DNA of 14,102 nucleotides from Oscillospiraceae bacterium (GTDB lineage: Bacteria; Bacillota; Clostridia; Oscillospirales; Ruminococcaceae): the NCBI GenBank assembly GCA_016295145.1, contig JAEDLR010000054.1:1-14102 (forward strand), given 5' to 3'. The notes beneath the pieces were generated by a model, which did no database searches, was not told where the DNA came from, and saw only the letters and a program-made list of their open reading frames with translations. Below, in pieces: positions 13,138-14,102 of the stretch; positions within the stretch are counted from its first letter, which is position 1, and each line of letters opens with the position of its first letter. A program made the translations under genes and the position numbers.

Positions 13138-13539
13138 TTATACGCGGCGTCTCTTGGGAGGACGGCAACCGTTGTGCGGAATGGGGGTAACATCCTTGAT
13201 CATACGGACATCCAGCCCCACGGTCTGCAGAGCACGGATCGCAGCCTCTCGGCCGGAGCCGGGGCCATTGACATATACTTCAACAGTCTTAAGACCATGC
13301 TCCATAGCAGCACGGGCAGCGGTTTCGGCAGCGGTCTGCGCAGCAAAGGGCGTAGACTTCTTAGAACCACGGAAGCCCAGCTCACCGGCACTTGCCCAAG
13401 AAATCGCATTACCCTGGGTGTCAGTGATGGTCACGATGGTGTTGTTGAATGTGGACTGAATATGCACCGCGCCGTTTTCGATGTTCTTGCGCTCTCTGCG
13501 GCGTCTGATGGTAGTCACTTTCTTCTTCTGCTGTGCCAA
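13138..13539 (-). CDS. rpsK: 30S ribosomal protein S11 (TTG start)
   Basis: 133 residues with the typical S11 core: HIQSTFNNTIVTITD, GELGFRGSKKSTPFAAQTAA and VNGPGSGREAAIRAL, ending in NGCRPPKRRRV. S11 lies on the platform of the small subunit near the mRNA exit. The start codon is TTG (13539-13537): AGGAGGG lies 8 nt upstream and the S11 N-terminal sequence MAQQKKK follows directly. Its neighbours in the cluster use ATG, so the weak start codon may tune its output. It begins 14 bp after the rpsM stop. Confidence 0.97.
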   Translation of the reverse strand: MAQQKKKVTTIRRRRERKNIENGAVHIQSTFNNTIVTITDTQGNAISWASAGELGFRGSKKSTPFAAQTAAETAARAAMEHGLKTVEVYVNGPGSGREAAIRALQTVGLDVRMIKDVTPIPHNGCRPPKRRRV

Positions 13540-13553
13540 GATACAGTCCCTCC

Positions 13554-13922
13554 TTACTTCTTCTTGTTAGCGATGGTCTTCTTCGGGCCCTTACGGGTTC
13601 TTGCGTTGGTTTTTGTGCGCTGTCCTCTGACAGGCAGACCCTTACGGTGACGAACACCGCGATAGCAACCGATATCCACAAGACGCTTGATATCCATCGC
13701 AACCTGACGGCGCTTGTCGCCCTCCACGAGGCAATTGTTATCAATGTACTCACGAAGCGCGGCGACATCCGTCTCGGTCAAGTCCTTAACTCTTGTATCG
13801 GGATTGATACCGGTCGCGTTCAGGATCTGGGTAGCCGTCGTCCGGCCAATACCGAAGATATAGGTCAAGCCGATCTCTACACGCTTGTTCTTCGGCAGGT
13901 CAACACCAGCGATTCTAGCCAT
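13554..13922 (-). CDS. rpsM: 30S ribosomal protein S13
   Basis: 122 residues. The start MARIAGVDLPKNKRVEIGLT and the C-terminal GVRHRKGLPVRGQRTKTNAR are diagnostic of S13, which sits in the head of the small subunit and contacts the large subunit and P-site tRNA. The very basic tail KGPKKTIANKKK is normal for the family. GGAGGTG lies about 11 nt before the ATG. It follows rpmJ by 32 bp. Confidence 0.98.
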   Translation of the reverse strand: MARIAGVDLPKNKRVEIGLTYIFGIGRTTATQILNATGINPDTRVKDLTETDVAALREYIDNNCLVEGDKRRQVAMDIKRLVDIGCYRGVRHRKGLPVRGQRTKTNARTRKGPKKTIANKKK

Positions 13923-13954
13923 ATTCCTAATTACACCTCCATGTGGTCAGGGGA

Positions 13955-14068
13955 TTAGCCCTGACGCTGCTTATGCTTCGGGTTCTCACAAATAATCATG
14001 ATCTTACCCTTACGCTTGATGACTTTGCATTTCTCGCAGATAGGTTTAACGGAAGGTCTTACTTTCAT
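13955..14068 (-). CDS. rpmJ: 50S ribosomal protein L36 (zinc-ribbon form)
   Basis: 37 residues, starting at the ATG 14068-14066 with AAGGAGG about 7 nt upstream. The sequence begins MKVRPSVKPICEKC and ends ENPKHKQRQG. The Cys-X2-Cys pair (CEKC), a later Cys and a His give the zinc-ribbon set of the classical L36 rather than the zinc-free paralogue. It sits in the expected place between infA and rpsM in this conserved cluster. Confidence 0.95.
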   Translation of the reverse strand: MKVRPSVKPICEKCKVIKRKGKIMIICENPKHKQRQG

Positions 14069-14084
14069 TGAAAATACCTCCTTG

Positions 14085-14102
14085 TTATTTTGGCGTGCGG
14101 AT
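14085..14102 (-). CDS. Possible last codons of the gene upstream of rpmJ (infA expected)
   Basis: Five codons (IRTPK) and a TAA at 14087-14085 precede the rpmJ ribosome binding site at normal operon spacing. In this cluster in Firmicutes infA usually sits here, but the visible residues are too few to confirm translation initiation factor IF-1. Confidence 0.25.
   Translation of the reverse strand: MRTPK

Noticed and set aside
11466..13958. Several plus-strand frames of 100-230 codons antisense to rpoA, rpsD, rpsK and rpsM
   Set aside because: They are mirror images of highly conserved ribosomal genes, with no ribosome binding sites or recognisable domains.
1..14102. CRISPR array, transposase, integrase or phage genes
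   Set aside because: No regularly spaced repeats, insertion sequence ends or recombinase motifs were seen anywhere in the window.

Overview
The window looks like a chromosomal segment of a Gram-positive Firmicute of class Clostridia, most likely an Oscillospiraceae/Ruminococcus-type gut bacterium. The reasons are the ribosomal protein order rpmJ-rpsM-rpsK-rpsD-rpoA-rplQ, strong GGAGG ribosome binding sites, near-consensus sigma-A promoters with 17-nt spacers, a class B sortase, a PPi-type phosphofructokinase, and a secreted protein with Thr-rich linkers. The genus is inference from style, not from a database match.

Layout from left to right. (1) Positions 1-154, minus strand: the first 51 codons of a secreted protein of unknown function, with its own consensus promoter at 248-276. 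(2) Positions 277-838: an AT-rich stretch without a convincing gene, holding three minus-strand intrinsic terminators. (3) Positions 839-1032, minus strand: tRNA-Gly(CCC) and tRNA-Leu(CAG), driven by a perfect TTGACA-17-TATAAT promoter. (4) Positions 1185-7619, plus strand: a probable operon of NifS/NifZ-type cysteine desulfurase, thiI, pncC (CinA C-terminal type), a class B sortase with a long cytoplasmic tail, and a SpoIID-like protein. The last is preceded by a 357-nt hairpin-rich leader and followed by a terminator. (5) Positions 7673-8986: a membrane-anchored alpha/beta-hydrolase (lipase-like), then a strong terminator. (6) Positions 9168-10409, minus strand: PPi-dependent 6-phosphofructokinase with its own promoter and terminator. 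(7) Positions 10507-11074: a 568-bp gene-free stretch with overlapping divergent promoters that point at two structured RNA candidates. (8) Positions 11031-14102, minus strand: the end of the spc/alpha ribosomal protein cluster and its terminator.

How the genes work together. The desulfurase supplies persulfide sulfur to ThiI for 4-thiouridine at position 8 of tRNAs, and both nearby tRNAs carry U8. PncC is a nucleotide-pool repair/salvage enzyme. The sortase, SpoIID-like protein and membrane hydrolase are all envelope-facing. The ribosomal cluster is ordinary housekeeping.

The most unusual observations are three. The SpoIID-like protein has its family motifs in circularly permuted order (GHGVGMSQ block before the EALKAQA block). 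Two divergent sigma-A promoters overlap at 10788-10827 and face two structured RNA candidates that I could not assign. The hairpin-rich leader upstream of the SpoIID-like gene matches no riboswitch class I know with confidence.
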